A stretch of 64,000 nt of DNA, from assembly GCA_014649555.1 (NCBI GenBank), contig BMTG01000011.1, positions 248,001 through 312,000 on the forward strand, written 5' to 3'. Made by a program: the position numbers and the translations under genes. This document shows positions 8,845 to 16,789 of this stretch, in pieces (positions within the stretch are counted from its first letter, which is position 1; each line of letters opens with the position of its first letter). The stretch is from Streptomyces globisporus (GTDB taxonomy: Bacteria > Actinomycetota > Actinomycetes > Streptomycetales > Streptomycetaceae). Under the pieces are notes generated by a model, which was given only the letters and a program-made list of their open reading frames with translations, searched no databases and was not told the DNA's origin.

Positions 8845-10734
8845 TCAGCTGTGGAGCGGGTTGGCGATCGTGACGTACACGGACTGGGTGTCGACCGGCC
8901 CGACCAGCTCGTCGAGGCCGTGCAGCCGGGTCAGCAGGTTGGCCTTGCAGCGCAGTTGGCGGTTCTCCAGGAGATAGGCGGGCAGGGGCGAGCCCAGTTC
9001 CGCCGTCTCGGTGAGGAATCGGCGCAGGACGGTGAGGAGTTGCTGTTCGTCGGCGAGGCGCTGGGACCCGAACGCCCCGATGAGGCCGAGGACGTTGTTG
9101 ATGCCGAGGTAGTAGGCGAAGCGTTCGTCGGTGACCGGGTCGGAGACGAAGGTGTCGCTGACGGTGCCGATGCCGGGGAGCCGCCGGTCCAGCTCGGCGC
9201 GGCGGGAGTCGCGGAAGTAGTAGCCCTGGTTGTCCCGGTAGCGGCCGCCGACGGGCCAGCCGTCCGGGTCGAGGAGGACGAGGGTGTTCTGCTGGTGGGC
9301 TTCGAGGGCGACTCCGCCGTGGGCGTCGAGCCAGAGGACGGGGCGCACGACGTGGTGCAGATAGCGCCGGAACCATTCGGCGGAGACGTCGGTGGCGGTG
9401 AGGCCGGTGCGGGCGCGCAGGCCGGAGACGACCTCGGAGAGCCGTGAGTGCATACCGGGGCGGCCGGGCCGGGGGCGCTGTGCGGTGAGTCCGGCGATGC
9501 AGGCGGCGTCGTCGCCCGGGCCGAAGGGGTTGTGGCGGAGCACCACGTCGAGCCCGGTGACGGGAGTGCCCTCGGGGTCGTCGACGGCGAGCCAGGCGGG
9601 GTCGCGGACGATGTCGAAGCCGGGGTGCTCCCGCTGCCAGTGCTCGGCGAGGCCGGTGGACAGGAGGCGGTGGACCTCGAAGCCCCGGTGCAGTTCCTTG
9701 CGGAGGTTCTCCCGGCGCGAGTTGGTGATGCGTACGCCGAGGGAGAGCTTGAGCATCACCCGCGCCCCGGGCCGGTGCACGGTGCGGATGGAGGAGGTGG
9801 GGTGCCAGGGATCGCCGTGCGGGCCGAGGTCGTGGAGGAGGCCGGTCTCGGCGAGGGCACGGACCTGGGGGCGGTGGATCAGGTCGGCGGCCTGCCAGGG
9901 GTGGACGGGGACGGCGACGGTGCCGGGGGGCGTCTTCAGCCCTGCGGCGTGCGGGGCGAGCAGTTCCTCGGCGGTGGCGGGACCGCCGTCGCTCCAGGCG
10001 GAGTCGGTGGCGGCCAGCGACCGGTCGACGGCGAACCAGTGCAGCGGGAAGGAGCCGTGGAGCTCGGGTGAATAGCGGCGGGACTCCGATTCGGAGAGGC
10101 CCTCGCGGCTCTTGGGCGTGGGGTGGAGGGGGTGGCCCAGCAGCAGGGACTGTTCGGCGGTGAGGAAGAGGTCCGCCTCGGCGGGGTCGGCCGGGCTGCG
10201 CCGCCGCTGCTCGATGAAGCCGGCGGTGTGGCGTACGGAGTCGGCGACCCGGGCGACCAGATCGCCCGCGCCGCTCTCGCCGCCCTCGCGGCCGATGAGG
10301 ACGGCGACGGTGGCGGCGTCGGCGGGCGGGGCGCCGGCGGGGGCGTTCTCCAGGGCGGGCGCGCCGAAGCGGTGGGCCCCGGTGGCGGACCAGTAGTGCA
10401 CGGGGACGAGGAGGGCGGTGCCGCTGGCGGGGAAGGCAATGCGCAGGGTGTCGCCGTCGGGGCGGGGCAGGTCGTTCTCCCTGGTCCAGCACCGCAGCAG
10501 GCTTTCGGTGCCCGCCGCGTCGGCGGCCCGCAGCGGGTCCGGGTCGTCGAGCGCGTCGAGGCCCGGGGCCGCGAGGTCCGGACCGGGTGCGTACGCGGCG
10601 GGGTCGGCGTCGTGCGGGGATTTCTGGCGGGGCACGGTCGTCGCCTCGACCGTGCCGGGGGCGGCCGGTCCGTCCTGCCCTCGGTGCTGGGGGGTACCGG
10701 GGCCGTCGGCCTCGGGCGCGGGGGTGGGGTTCAC
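8845..10734 (-). CDS. IucA/IucC-family NIS siderophore synthetase (proximal gene of operon)
   Basis: A second NIS synthetase, 629 residues, clearly a distant paralogue of the one at the operon's end. Conserved blocks include LLGHPLHPTPKSREGL (the GHP-HP-K-R nucleotide-binding signature), KLSLGVRITNSRREN, WLDAHGGVALEAHQQNTLV and GRYRDNQGYYFR. The first 75 residues are a low-complexity Pro/Ala/Asp extension. The GTG start at 10734 follows AAGGAAG and lies 28 bp after the aminotransferase stop. Having two synthetases suggests sequential acylation of the two ends of a symmetric carboxylate such as citrate, as in aerobactin and schizokinen pathways; this is inference from family precedent. Confidence 0.92.
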   Translation of the reverse strand: MNPTPAPEADGPGTPQHRGQDGPAAPGTVEATTVPRQKSPHDADPAAYAPGPDLAAPGLDALDDPDPLRAADAAGTESLLRCWTRENDLPRPDGDTLRIAFPASGTALLVPVHYWSATGAHRFGAPALENAPAGAPPADAATVAVLIGREGGESGAGDLVARVADSVRHTAGFIEQRRRSPADPAEADLFLTAEQSLLLGHPLHPTPKSREGLSESESRRYSPELHGSFPLHWFAVDRSLAATDSAWSDGGPATAEELLAPHAAGLKTPPGTVAVPVHPWQAADLIHRPQVRALAETGLLHDLGPHGDPWHPTSSIRTVHRPGARVMLKLSLGVRITNSRRENLRKELHRGFEVHRLLSTGLAEHWQREHPGFDIVRDPAWLAVDDPEGTPVTGLDVVLRHNPFGPGDDAACIAGLTAQRPRPGRPGMHSRLSEVVSGLRARTGLTATDVSAEWFRRYLHHVVRPVLWLDAHGGVALEAHQQNTLVLLDPDGWPVGGRYRDNQGYYFRDSRRAELDRRLPGIGTVSDTFVSDPVTDERFAYYLGINNVLGLIGAFGSQRLADEQQLLTVLRRFLTETAELGSPLPAYLLENRQLRCKANLLTRLHGLDELVGPVDTQSVYVTIANPLHS

Positions 10735-10762
10735 GGCGTTCTTCCTTGTGGGGATTCCGGGG

Positions 10763-12157
10763 TCAGGTGGTCGGCCCGGCGGTGGTCCGACGGTGCGGGG
10801 AGCGTGTCGCGGCTGCCAGCGCGTCGGCGAGACGGTCGACGACGGCAGTCGCCTGCTCGTCGGTGAGGGTGAGGGGCGGCAGGAGGCGGACCACGGCGCC
10901 GTGCCGGCCGCCGAGTTCGACGATGAGGCCGCGGCGCAGGCATTCCTGCTGGACGGCGAGGGCGAGGGCCGGGTCGGGCGGCGGGGCCGGTGCGGGGTCG
11001 CCGGATTCGGCGGGCAGGGGCGCGCTCTCGGGATCCACCAGCTCCAGGCCGATCATCAGTCCACGCCCCCGTACGTCACCGATTCCCGGGTGATGCGCCT
11101 TCAGTTCCCTGAGACGGGAGAGCATCCGGGCCCCCAGGACCGCTGCGCGGTCCGCCAGTTGATTCTCCCTGACGTACGCGAGCGTGGCCGCGCCCGCCGC
11201 CATGGCGAGCTGGTTGCCACGAAACGTACCCGCGTGCGCGCCCGGCTGCCAAAGATCCAGCTCAGCGCGGTAGACGATCACGGCGAGGGGCAGGGAGCCG
11301 CCGATCGCCTTGGAGAGGACCATGACGTCGGGGACGATGCCGCTGTGCTCGACGGCCCAGAACGCGCCGGTCCTGCCGACCCCGGTCTGGACCTCGTCGG
11401 CGATGAGCGGGATGGACCGTTCCTCGGTGATCCGGCGCATGCGGCGCAGCCAGGCGTCGGGGGCGGGGTTGACGCCGCCCTCGCCCTGGACGGGCTCCAC
11501 GATCATCCCGGCGGGGGCCGGCACGCCGCCCTTGCGGTCGTCCAGCAGGTGTTCGGTCCAGCGGGCGGCGAGCGTGGCGCCGTGCTCGCCGCCGGTGCCG
11601 AACGGGCAGCGGTAGTCCTGCGGGAAGGGGAGCCGGGTGACCCGTACGTCGGTGGCGCCGCCGGAGGCTTCCAGGGCTCCGGCGGTCATGCCGTGGTAGG
11701 CGCCGGTGAAGGTCAGCAGGCCGGAGCGCCCGGTCGCGGAGCGGACCAGCTTGAACGCGGCCTCGACGGCGTCCGTGCCGGCGGGGCCGCAGAACTGGAT
11801 GCGGGCGTTGTCGGCGAACTGCCGGGGCAGGGTGGCGAACAGCTCGGTGGTGAAGGCGTCCTTGACCGGGGTGGCGAGGTCCAGCACATGCAGGGGGGCG
11901 CCGGAGTCGATGACCTTCCGGATCGCTTCGAGCACGACCGGGTGGTTGTGGCCGAGTGCCAGGGTGCCCGCGCCCGACAGGCAGTCCAGATACCGCCGGC
12001 CGTCCGCGCCCTCGATGGTGAGCCCGCGGGCGCGCACCGGGACGATCGGCAGGGACCGGGCGTAGGTGCGGGCCGCCGATTCGCGCAGGGACTGGCGGCG
12101 GAGGATGCTCTCGTGCGCGGAGGGCGGCGCCACCGGTGCGGGTTCGGTCACGGACAC
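10763..12157 (-). CDS. Diaminobutyrate--2-oxoglutarate aminotransferase (class III, PLP)
   Basis: Predicted to make L-2,4-diaminobutyrate from aspartate semialdehyde, feeding the siderophore synthetases downstream. The 464-residue protein has class III aminotransferase features: GPAGTDAVEAA, the ADEVQTGVGRTG block, the PLP lysine in LSKAIGG, and HAGTFRGNQLAM, which is characteristic of diaminobutyrate aminotransferases (EctB, RhbA and relatives). The GTG at 12157 is chosen over an upstream start because a perfect AGGAGG lies ten bases upstream. A second in-frame GTG six bases later is less well placed. No ectA or ectC lies nearby, so ectoine synthesis is not indicated. It is the first gene of the four-gene siderophore operon. 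I saw no clear iron box in the upstream 300 bp. Confidence 0.88.
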   Translation of the reverse strand: MSVTEPAPVAPPSAHESILRRQSLRESAARTYARSLPIVPVRARGLTIEGADGRRYLDCLSGAGTLALGHNHPVVLEAIRKVIDSGAPLHVLDLATPVKDAFTTELFATLPRQFADNARIQFCGPAGTDAVEAAFKLVRSATGRSGLLTFTGAYHGMTAGALEASGGATDVRVTRLPFPQDYRCPFGTGGEHGATLAARWTEHLLDDRKGGVPAPAGMIVEPVQGEGGVNPAPDAWLRRMRRITEERSIPLIADEVQTGVGRTGAFWAVEHSGIVPDVMVLSKAIGGSLPLAVIVYRAELDLWQPGAHAGTFRGNQLAMAAGAATLAYVRENQLADRAAVLGARMLSRLRELKAHHPGIGDVRGRGLMIGLELVDPESAPLPAESGDPAPAPPPDPALALAVQQECLRRGLIVELGGRHGAVVRLLPPLTLTDEQATAVVDRLADALAAATRSPHRRTTAGPTT

Positions 12158-12458
12158 GGCTCTTGATCCTCCTGCGGTAACAGTTGCGTTGCACGTCGGT
12201 ACGATTTCGCGCGGACGCACCGAGGCCGTGAACGCTGTCCTGGTGTCCCCCGTACGTACCAACGACGCCGACCGCGATGGATCACGGGTAAATCGGAACA
12301 TCCTCGCGGCGACGGAACCGTGGACCTGCCGCGTGCCGTCACCATCGGCACCGGCATAGTGGGGGCCGCACAGCGGCGCGGAAGCACCTGCTCCGGCGCC
12401 CGAAGTGTCCGCAATGCAGCACGAGTACCGAGTGACGAAGTCCCAGGGGGATCACGAG
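12158..12458. other. Divergent intergenic region between siderophore operon and first protease gene
   Basis: It contains the AGGAGG ribosome binding site of the aminotransferase and a weak GGGGG site before the protease ATG. I looked for a DmdR/IdeR iron box (TTAGG..CCTAA type) and for convincing -35/-10 pairs and found none that I would defend. Confidence 0.5.
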
Positions 12459-13679
12459 ATGCGACCCATTCGCCCGACCGATACCGCACGCCGCGGGAGG
12501 CGCGCACGGCGCATGCCCTCCTCCGCGCTCGCCGCGACCGCCGTAGCCGCCGTGCTGGCGCTCACCGCCACCGCGTGCGGTCCGGAGGAGGACAACGCGG
12601 GCGGTACGCCCAGCGCTTCGGCCGGCCAGGCCGACGGCAAGGTCACCATCCCGGACGACCTGAAGGACCGCCTCAAGGAGCACGGGATCGACCCCGACCA
12701 GTGGCGGGACGGGGAGTGGAAGAACTGGGACAAGGACAAGTGGCTGCGTGAGGCCAAGGACTTCGTCAACCCGATCATCGAGGGCCTGTGGGACCCGGAC
12801 CGGATGCGGGATGCCGACAAGCCCCCGGAGAACCCGGTCGACAACGACATCTCGGGCGACGACGGCGTGACGGACCCGACGCCGGCCCCGGTCCGTGCCG
12901 CCGGTGTCGCGACGCCGTACCACGACAACGCCCCGGAGTCCGGGAAGCTGCTCTTCGACGGCCCGCAGGGCTCGATGGTCTGTTCCGCGACCGTCGTGAA
13001 GGACCCGGCGAACCCCGGCAAGTCCAACATGGTGTGGACCGCCGGACACTGTGTGCACGCGGGCAAGAAGGGCGGCTGGTACCGCAACATCGCCTTCGTC
13101 CCGGCGTACAACAACGACGGTCTGTCGCTGGCCGAGCTGGAGACCGCGCCCAAGGAGAAGATCGCTCCCTACGGTGTGTGGTGGGGCCAGTGGGCCCAGA
13201 CCTCCGAGCAGTGGATCGAGCAGGGCGCCGCGACCGGCGGCCAGGGCGCGCCGTACGACTTCGCGGTGCTGCACGTGACGCCGGAGAAGGGCGCGGGCGG
13301 CAAGTCGCTGGAGGAGACGGTCGGTTCGGCGCTGCCGGTCGAGTTCAACGCTCCGGCCGTGCCGAAGATCGCCGAGATGACGGCCACGGGCTACCCGGCC
13401 GCACCGCCGTACGACGGTCAGAAGCTGCTCCAGTGCAAGGACAAGCCGGGCCGGCTCTCGGTCTTCCGGGAGCAGCCCACGATGTACCGCATCGGCTGCA
13501 CGATGACCGGTGGTTCCTCCGGCGGCGGCTGGGTCGCGGCGGGTCAGGACGGCAAGCCCGCCCTGGTCTCGAACACCTCGATCGGCCCGGTCACGGCGGG
13601 CTGGCTGGCCGGTCCGCGGCTCGGCAAGGAGGCCGAGGGCGTCTACCGCGCGGTGAGTGAGAAGTACGCGGGCCAGTAG
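12459..13679 (+). CDS. Trypsin-like serine protease lipoprotein, copy 1
   Basis: Secreted, membrane-anchored chymotrypsin-fold peptidase. The 406-residue product begins with an Arg-rich n-region, a hydrophobic segment and a lipobox ending LTATAC, with lipidated Cys40. The mature part starts with an acidic/Lys-rich segment (residues about 60-135, repeats of W and K/D: DQWRDGEWKNWDKDKW) of unknown role, then the protease domain with His197 (WTAGHC), Asp in YDFAVLH, and Ser354 in GGSSGGG. The ATG at 12459 is chosen because it gives a complete lipoprotein signal and follows a GGGGG site. A 14-bp terminator follows. It is paralogous over its whole length to the next gene; substrate unknown. Confidence 0.88.
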   Translation: MRPIRPTDTARRGRRARRMPSSALAATAVAAVLALTATACGPEEDNAGGTPSASAGQADGKVTIPDDLKDRLKEHGIDPDQWRDGEWKNWDKDKWLREAKDFVNPIIEGLWDPDRMRDADKPPENPVDNDISGDDGVTDPTPAPVRAAGVATPYHDNAPESGKLLFDGPQGSMVCSATVVKDPANPGKSNMVWTAGHCVHAGKKGGWYRNIAFVPAYNNDGLSLAELETAPKEKIAPYGVWWGQWAQTSEQWIEQGAATGGQGAPYDFAVLHVTPEKGAGGKSLEETVGSALPVEFNAPAVPKIAEMTATGYPAAPPYDGQKLLQCKDKPGRLSVFREQPTMYRIGCTMTGGSSGGGWVAAGQDGKPALVSNTSIGPVTAGWLAGPRLGKEAEGVYRAVSEKYAGQ

Positions 13680-13702
13680 TACCCGCGAGGGCCTGCGGGT
13701 CC

Positions 13703-13734
13703 GCGGCCCCCGGCAGTCGACTGCCGGGGGCCGC
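13703..13734 (+). terminator. Strong hairpin after first protease gene
   Basis: Perfect 14-bp stem (13703-13716 with 13721-13734) closed by a TCGA tetraloop, 23 bp after the stop codon. It separates the two paralogous protease genes, implying independent transcription. Confidence 0.85.
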
Positions 13735-13874
13735 GTGCGACCGGCGGCCTGCTCCGGCATCCGCATGACAAGCACATGACAGAATGCACGACCGCGACCG
13801 CGCACCACCGCGCTTGCGCGCCGGGCGAGGTCGCGCACCATCGCACGCATCAGCTGTTCAGGGGGATCTCTTCC

Positions 13875-15047
13875 ATGCGATCGATACGTCCGCTGCTGGC
13901 CGCCACCGGCCTCGTCGCGGCGCTCACACTGACGGCCACGGCCTGCGGTCCCGAGGAGGACTCCGCGGCCGCCAAGCCGTCGGCCACCGACGGAGCGGCC
14001 GAGAAGGACCCTGCCGCCGGTCTTCCCGGCGATCTGGGCGACGCCCTGGAGAAGCACGGGGTGGACCCGGAGAAGTGGAAGAAGGGGGAGTGGAAGAACT
14101 GGGACAAGGACGGCTGGCTGCGCAAGGCCGAGGACTTCGTCAACCCGGTCATCGACGGCCTGTGGAAGCCGGAGCGGATGGCTTCGGCGGAGGAGCCCGC
14201 CAAGACGATGGCGGCAGGTGACCTCTCCGCCGGCCAGGACGTCAGCGACCCGGAGCCAGCCCCGGTGCAGGCCAAGCCGGAGAAGCTGCCCTACCACCGG
14301 TACGCAGCCCCGGTCGGCAAGGTCTTCTTCGACTCCCCCAAGGGCTCCATGGTGTGCTCGGGCACGGTCGTGAAGGACCCGAAGAACCCCGGGAAGTCCA
14401 ACCTCGTGTGGACCGCCGGACACTGTGTGCACGCGGGCGCGGGCGGCGGCTGGTACCGCAACATCGTCTTCGTGCCCTCGTACAACGACCAGGGCAAGAA
14501 CGCGGCGCAGCTGCGGACCGCGCAGCCGCAGGAGATCGCCCCGTACGGCACCTACTGGGCGGACTGGGCCGCATCTTCCGGCGAGTGGATCTCCGGCGGC
14601 GGCCCGACGGGCGGCGCCGGTGCCCCGTACGACTACGCGGTCCTGCATGTGAAGCCCGAGAACGGGACCAAGTCCCTCGAGGAGACCGTGGGCAACGCGC
14701 TGCCGGTCTCCTTCGACGCTCCGGAGATCCAGCAGATCAGCGGCATGGGCGCCTGGGGCTACCCGGCGGGTCCGCCGTACGACGGTCTGCTGATGCACCA
14801 GTGCGTCGACCGTCCCGGCCGGCTCTCGATCGCCCCGGGGACCCCGACCATGTACCGGATCGGCTGCACCATGACGGGCGGCTCCTCCGGTGGCGGCTGG
14901 TTCGTCGCCGGGCCGGACGGGAAGTCGATGCTGGTCTCCAACACCTCGATCGGACCGGTCACTTCGGGCTGGCTGGCCGGACCACGGCTGGGCGAGGACG
15001 CCCGGCGCACCTTCACGACGATGAGCGACACGTTCGCGGGGCGGTAG
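13875..15047 (+). CDS. Trypsin-like serine protease lipoprotein, copy 2
   Basis: Tandem paralogue of the preceding gene, 390 residues. It shares the lipobox (LTATAC, Cys24), the immediately following GPEED, the Trp/Lys-rich segment (EWKNWDKDGWLRKAEDFVNP is nearly identical to copy 1) and the catalytic triad: His183 in WTAGHC, Asp in YDYAVLH, Ser338 in GGSSGGG. The shorter signal peptide lacks the Arg-rich start of copy 1. The ATG at 13875 follows a GGGGG site. The copies probably arose by tandem duplication and then diverged in signal peptide and linker. A shared bidirectional hairpin separates it from convergent hflX. Confidence 0.88.
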   Translation: MRSIRPLLAATGLVAALTLTATACGPEEDSAAAKPSATDGAAEKDPAAGLPGDLGDALEKHGVDPEKWKKGEWKNWDKDGWLRKAEDFVNPVIDGLWKPERMASAEEPAKTMAAGDLSAGQDVSDPEPAPVQAKPEKLPYHRYAAPVGKVFFDSPKGSMVCSGTVVKDPKNPGKSNLVWTAGHCVHAGAGGGWYRNIVFVPSYNDQGKNAAQLRTAQPQEIAPYGTYWADWAASSGEWISGGGPTGGAGAPYDYAVLHVKPENGTKSLEETVGNALPVSFDAPEIQQISGMGAWGYPAGPPYDGLLMHQCVDRPGRLSIAPGTPTMYRIGCTMTGGSSGGGWFVAGPDGKSMLVSNTSIGPVTSGWLAGPRLGEDARRTFTTMSDTFAGR

Positions 15048-15068
15048 TTCCGGACGCCGGCCGTACGC

Positions 15069-15114
15069 CGAAGGCCCGCCCCGGACTCCCTGGAGAGTCC
15101 GGGCCGGGCCTTCG
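15069..15114. terminator. Bidirectional terminator between protease copy 2 and hflX
   Basis: A 20-bp stem (15069-15088 with 15095-15114) with a single mismatch and a 6-base loop, between convergent stop codons at 15047 and 15138. Confidence 0.85.
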
Positions 15115-15137
15115 GCTGTCGTACGGTCCCGCGGCCG

Positions 15138-16658
15138 TCAGTGCGCGGCGAGGGCGAAGGTCTCCAGCTCGGCGGCCAGCTCCTCGTGGACCTGGGCCTT
15201 GAGCAGGGTGCCCTCGGCGGTGTGCTCCTCGGAGAGCACCTCACCCTCGGCATGCACCCGGGAGACCAGGGCCCCCTGGATGTACGGCACGAGCACCTCG
15301 ACCAGGACGGACGGCCGGGGCAGCTCGGCGTCGATGAGTGCGAGCAGTTCCTCGATGCCTTCGCCCGTGCGAGCCGAGACCGTGATCGCGTACTTCTCGT
15401 TGCGCAGCAGGCGCTGGATGACCAGGGGGTCCGCCGCGTCCGCCTTGTTGATGACGACGATCTCTCGTACGTTCACCGCGCCGACGTCCCGGATCACCTC
15501 GCGCACCGCGGCGAGCTGCTCCTCCGGCACCGGATGGGAGCCGTCCACCACGTGGAGGATGAGATCGGACTCGCCGACCTCCTCCATCGTGGAGCGGAAC
15601 GCCTCGACGAGGTGGTGCGGCAGATGCCGGACAAATCCGACGGTGTCGGCCAGGGTGTAGATCCGGCCGCTCGGCGTCTCGGCACGGCGGACGGTCGGGT
15701 CCAGGGTGGCGAACAGGGCGTTCTCCACCAGGACTCCGGCCCCGGTCAGACGGTTGAGCAGCGAGGACTTGCCCGCGTTGGTGTATCCGGCGATGGCGAC
15801 GGAGGGCACCTTGTTGCGCTTGCGCTCCTGGCGCTTGATCTCGCGGCCGGTCTTCATCTCCGCGATCTCCCGGCGCATCTTCGCCATCTTCTCGCGGATC
15901 CGCCGCCGGTCCGTCTCGATCTTGGTCTCACCGGGACCACGGGTGGCCATACCGCCACCGCCACTGGAACCGCCGCCGCCCATCTGCCGGGAGAGCGACT
16001 GACCCCAGCCGCGCAGCCTGGGCAGCATGTACTGCATCTGCGCGAGCGAGACCTGCGCCTTGCCCTCGCGGGACTTGGCGTGCTGGGCGAAGATGTCGAG
16101 GATCAGGGCGGTCCGGTCGACCACCTTGACCTTGACGACGTCTTCCAGGTGGATCAGCTGGCCGGGGCTCAGCTCACCGTCGCAGACGACGGTGTCGGCA
16201 CCGGATTCGAGCACGATGTCGCGCAGCTCCAGCGCCTTGCCCGATCCGATGTAGGTCGCCGGGTCGGGCTTGTCGCGCCGCTGGTACACCGCGTCCAGCA
16301 CCTGGGCGCCCGCCGTCTCGGCGAGGGCGGCGAGCTCCGCGAGGGAGATCTCCGCGTCGTGCACCGTCCCCGAGGTCCAGACGCCCACCAGCACCACGCG
16401 CTCCAGGCGCAGCTGGCGGTACTCGACCTCGGTGACGTCCTCGAGCTCGGTGGAGAGACCTGCCACACGCCGCAGCGCGGCACGCTCGGAGCGGTCGAGC
16501 TGTTGGCCGTCGCGTGCTCCGTCGATCTCGTGGCTCCAGGCGACGTCCTCTTCCATCAGGGCGTCGGCCCGGCGGGCCTCGGTGAGGCTCTCGGTGGTGT
16601 TCTCCGTGGCGCTCTGCGCGTCCTGCGCGTCCTGGGGAAGGGAAGAAGAGGAGGTCAT
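15138..16658 (-). CDS. hflX: Ribosome-associated GTPase HflX
   Basis: Binds the 50S subunit and splits stalled or hibernating ribosomes during stress. The 506-residue protein has the HflX N-terminal domain (residues about 80-260, including DPATYIGSGKALEL), the glycine-rich linker GGGGSSGGGG followed by RGPGETKIETDRR, and the GTPase domain with G1 GYTNAGKSS, G3 DTVGFV and G4 NKAD. The first 65 residues are a variable acidic extension. The ATG at 16658 has GAGG immediately upstream. It is convergent with the protease gene and stands alone on the strand. Confidence 0.96.
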   Translation of the reverse strand: MTSSSSLPQDAQDAQSATENTTESLTEARRADALMEEDVAWSHEIDGARDGQQLDRSERAALRRVAGLSTELEDVTEVEYRQLRLERVVLVGVWTSGTVHDAEISLAELAALAETAGAQVLDAVYQRRDKPDPATYIGSGKALELRDIVLESGADTVVCDGELSPGQLIHLEDVVKVKVVDRTALILDIFAQHAKSREGKAQVSLAQMQYMLPRLRGWGQSLSRQMGGGGSSGGGGMATRGPGETKIETDRRRIREKMAKMRREIAEMKTGREIKRQERKRNKVPSVAIAGYTNAGKSSLLNRLTGAGVLVENALFATLDPTVRRAETPSGRIYTLADTVGFVRHLPHHLVEAFRSTMEEVGESDLILHVVDGSHPVPEEQLAAVREVIRDVGAVNVREIVVINKADAADPLVIQRLLRNEKYAITVSARTGEGIEELLALIDAELPRPSVLVEVLVPYIQGALVSRVHAEGEVLSEEHTAEGTLLKAQVHEELAAELETFALAAH

Positions 16659-16789
16659 TGGATCCTTACGTCGATAGAAGTCTTTACGTCAGTCACAACG
16701 TGTGATCTTCCCGGATGATTCCCCTCGGGGAACTCCGGTGCGGTCCGCCGCGCCGACGCGTCGATAGTGGCACGGCCCCACCAGGCCCG

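Noticed and set aside
8009-10492. An 827-residue frame ending in the GNAT domain
   Set aside because: Its N-terminal two thirds are a shadow of the IucA/IucC gene; only the part from the GTG at 8734 looks like protein and has a ribosome binding site.
10763-12157. Ectoine pathway gene ectB
   Set aside because: The aminotransferase resembles EctB, but no ectA or ectC is present and it is joined to IucA/IucC genes, so the siderophore role is preferred.
12158-12458. Iron-box operator for the siderophore operon
   Set aside because: I searched the region by eye for a TTAGG..CCTAA palindrome and found no acceptable match; a profile search would be needed to exclude it.
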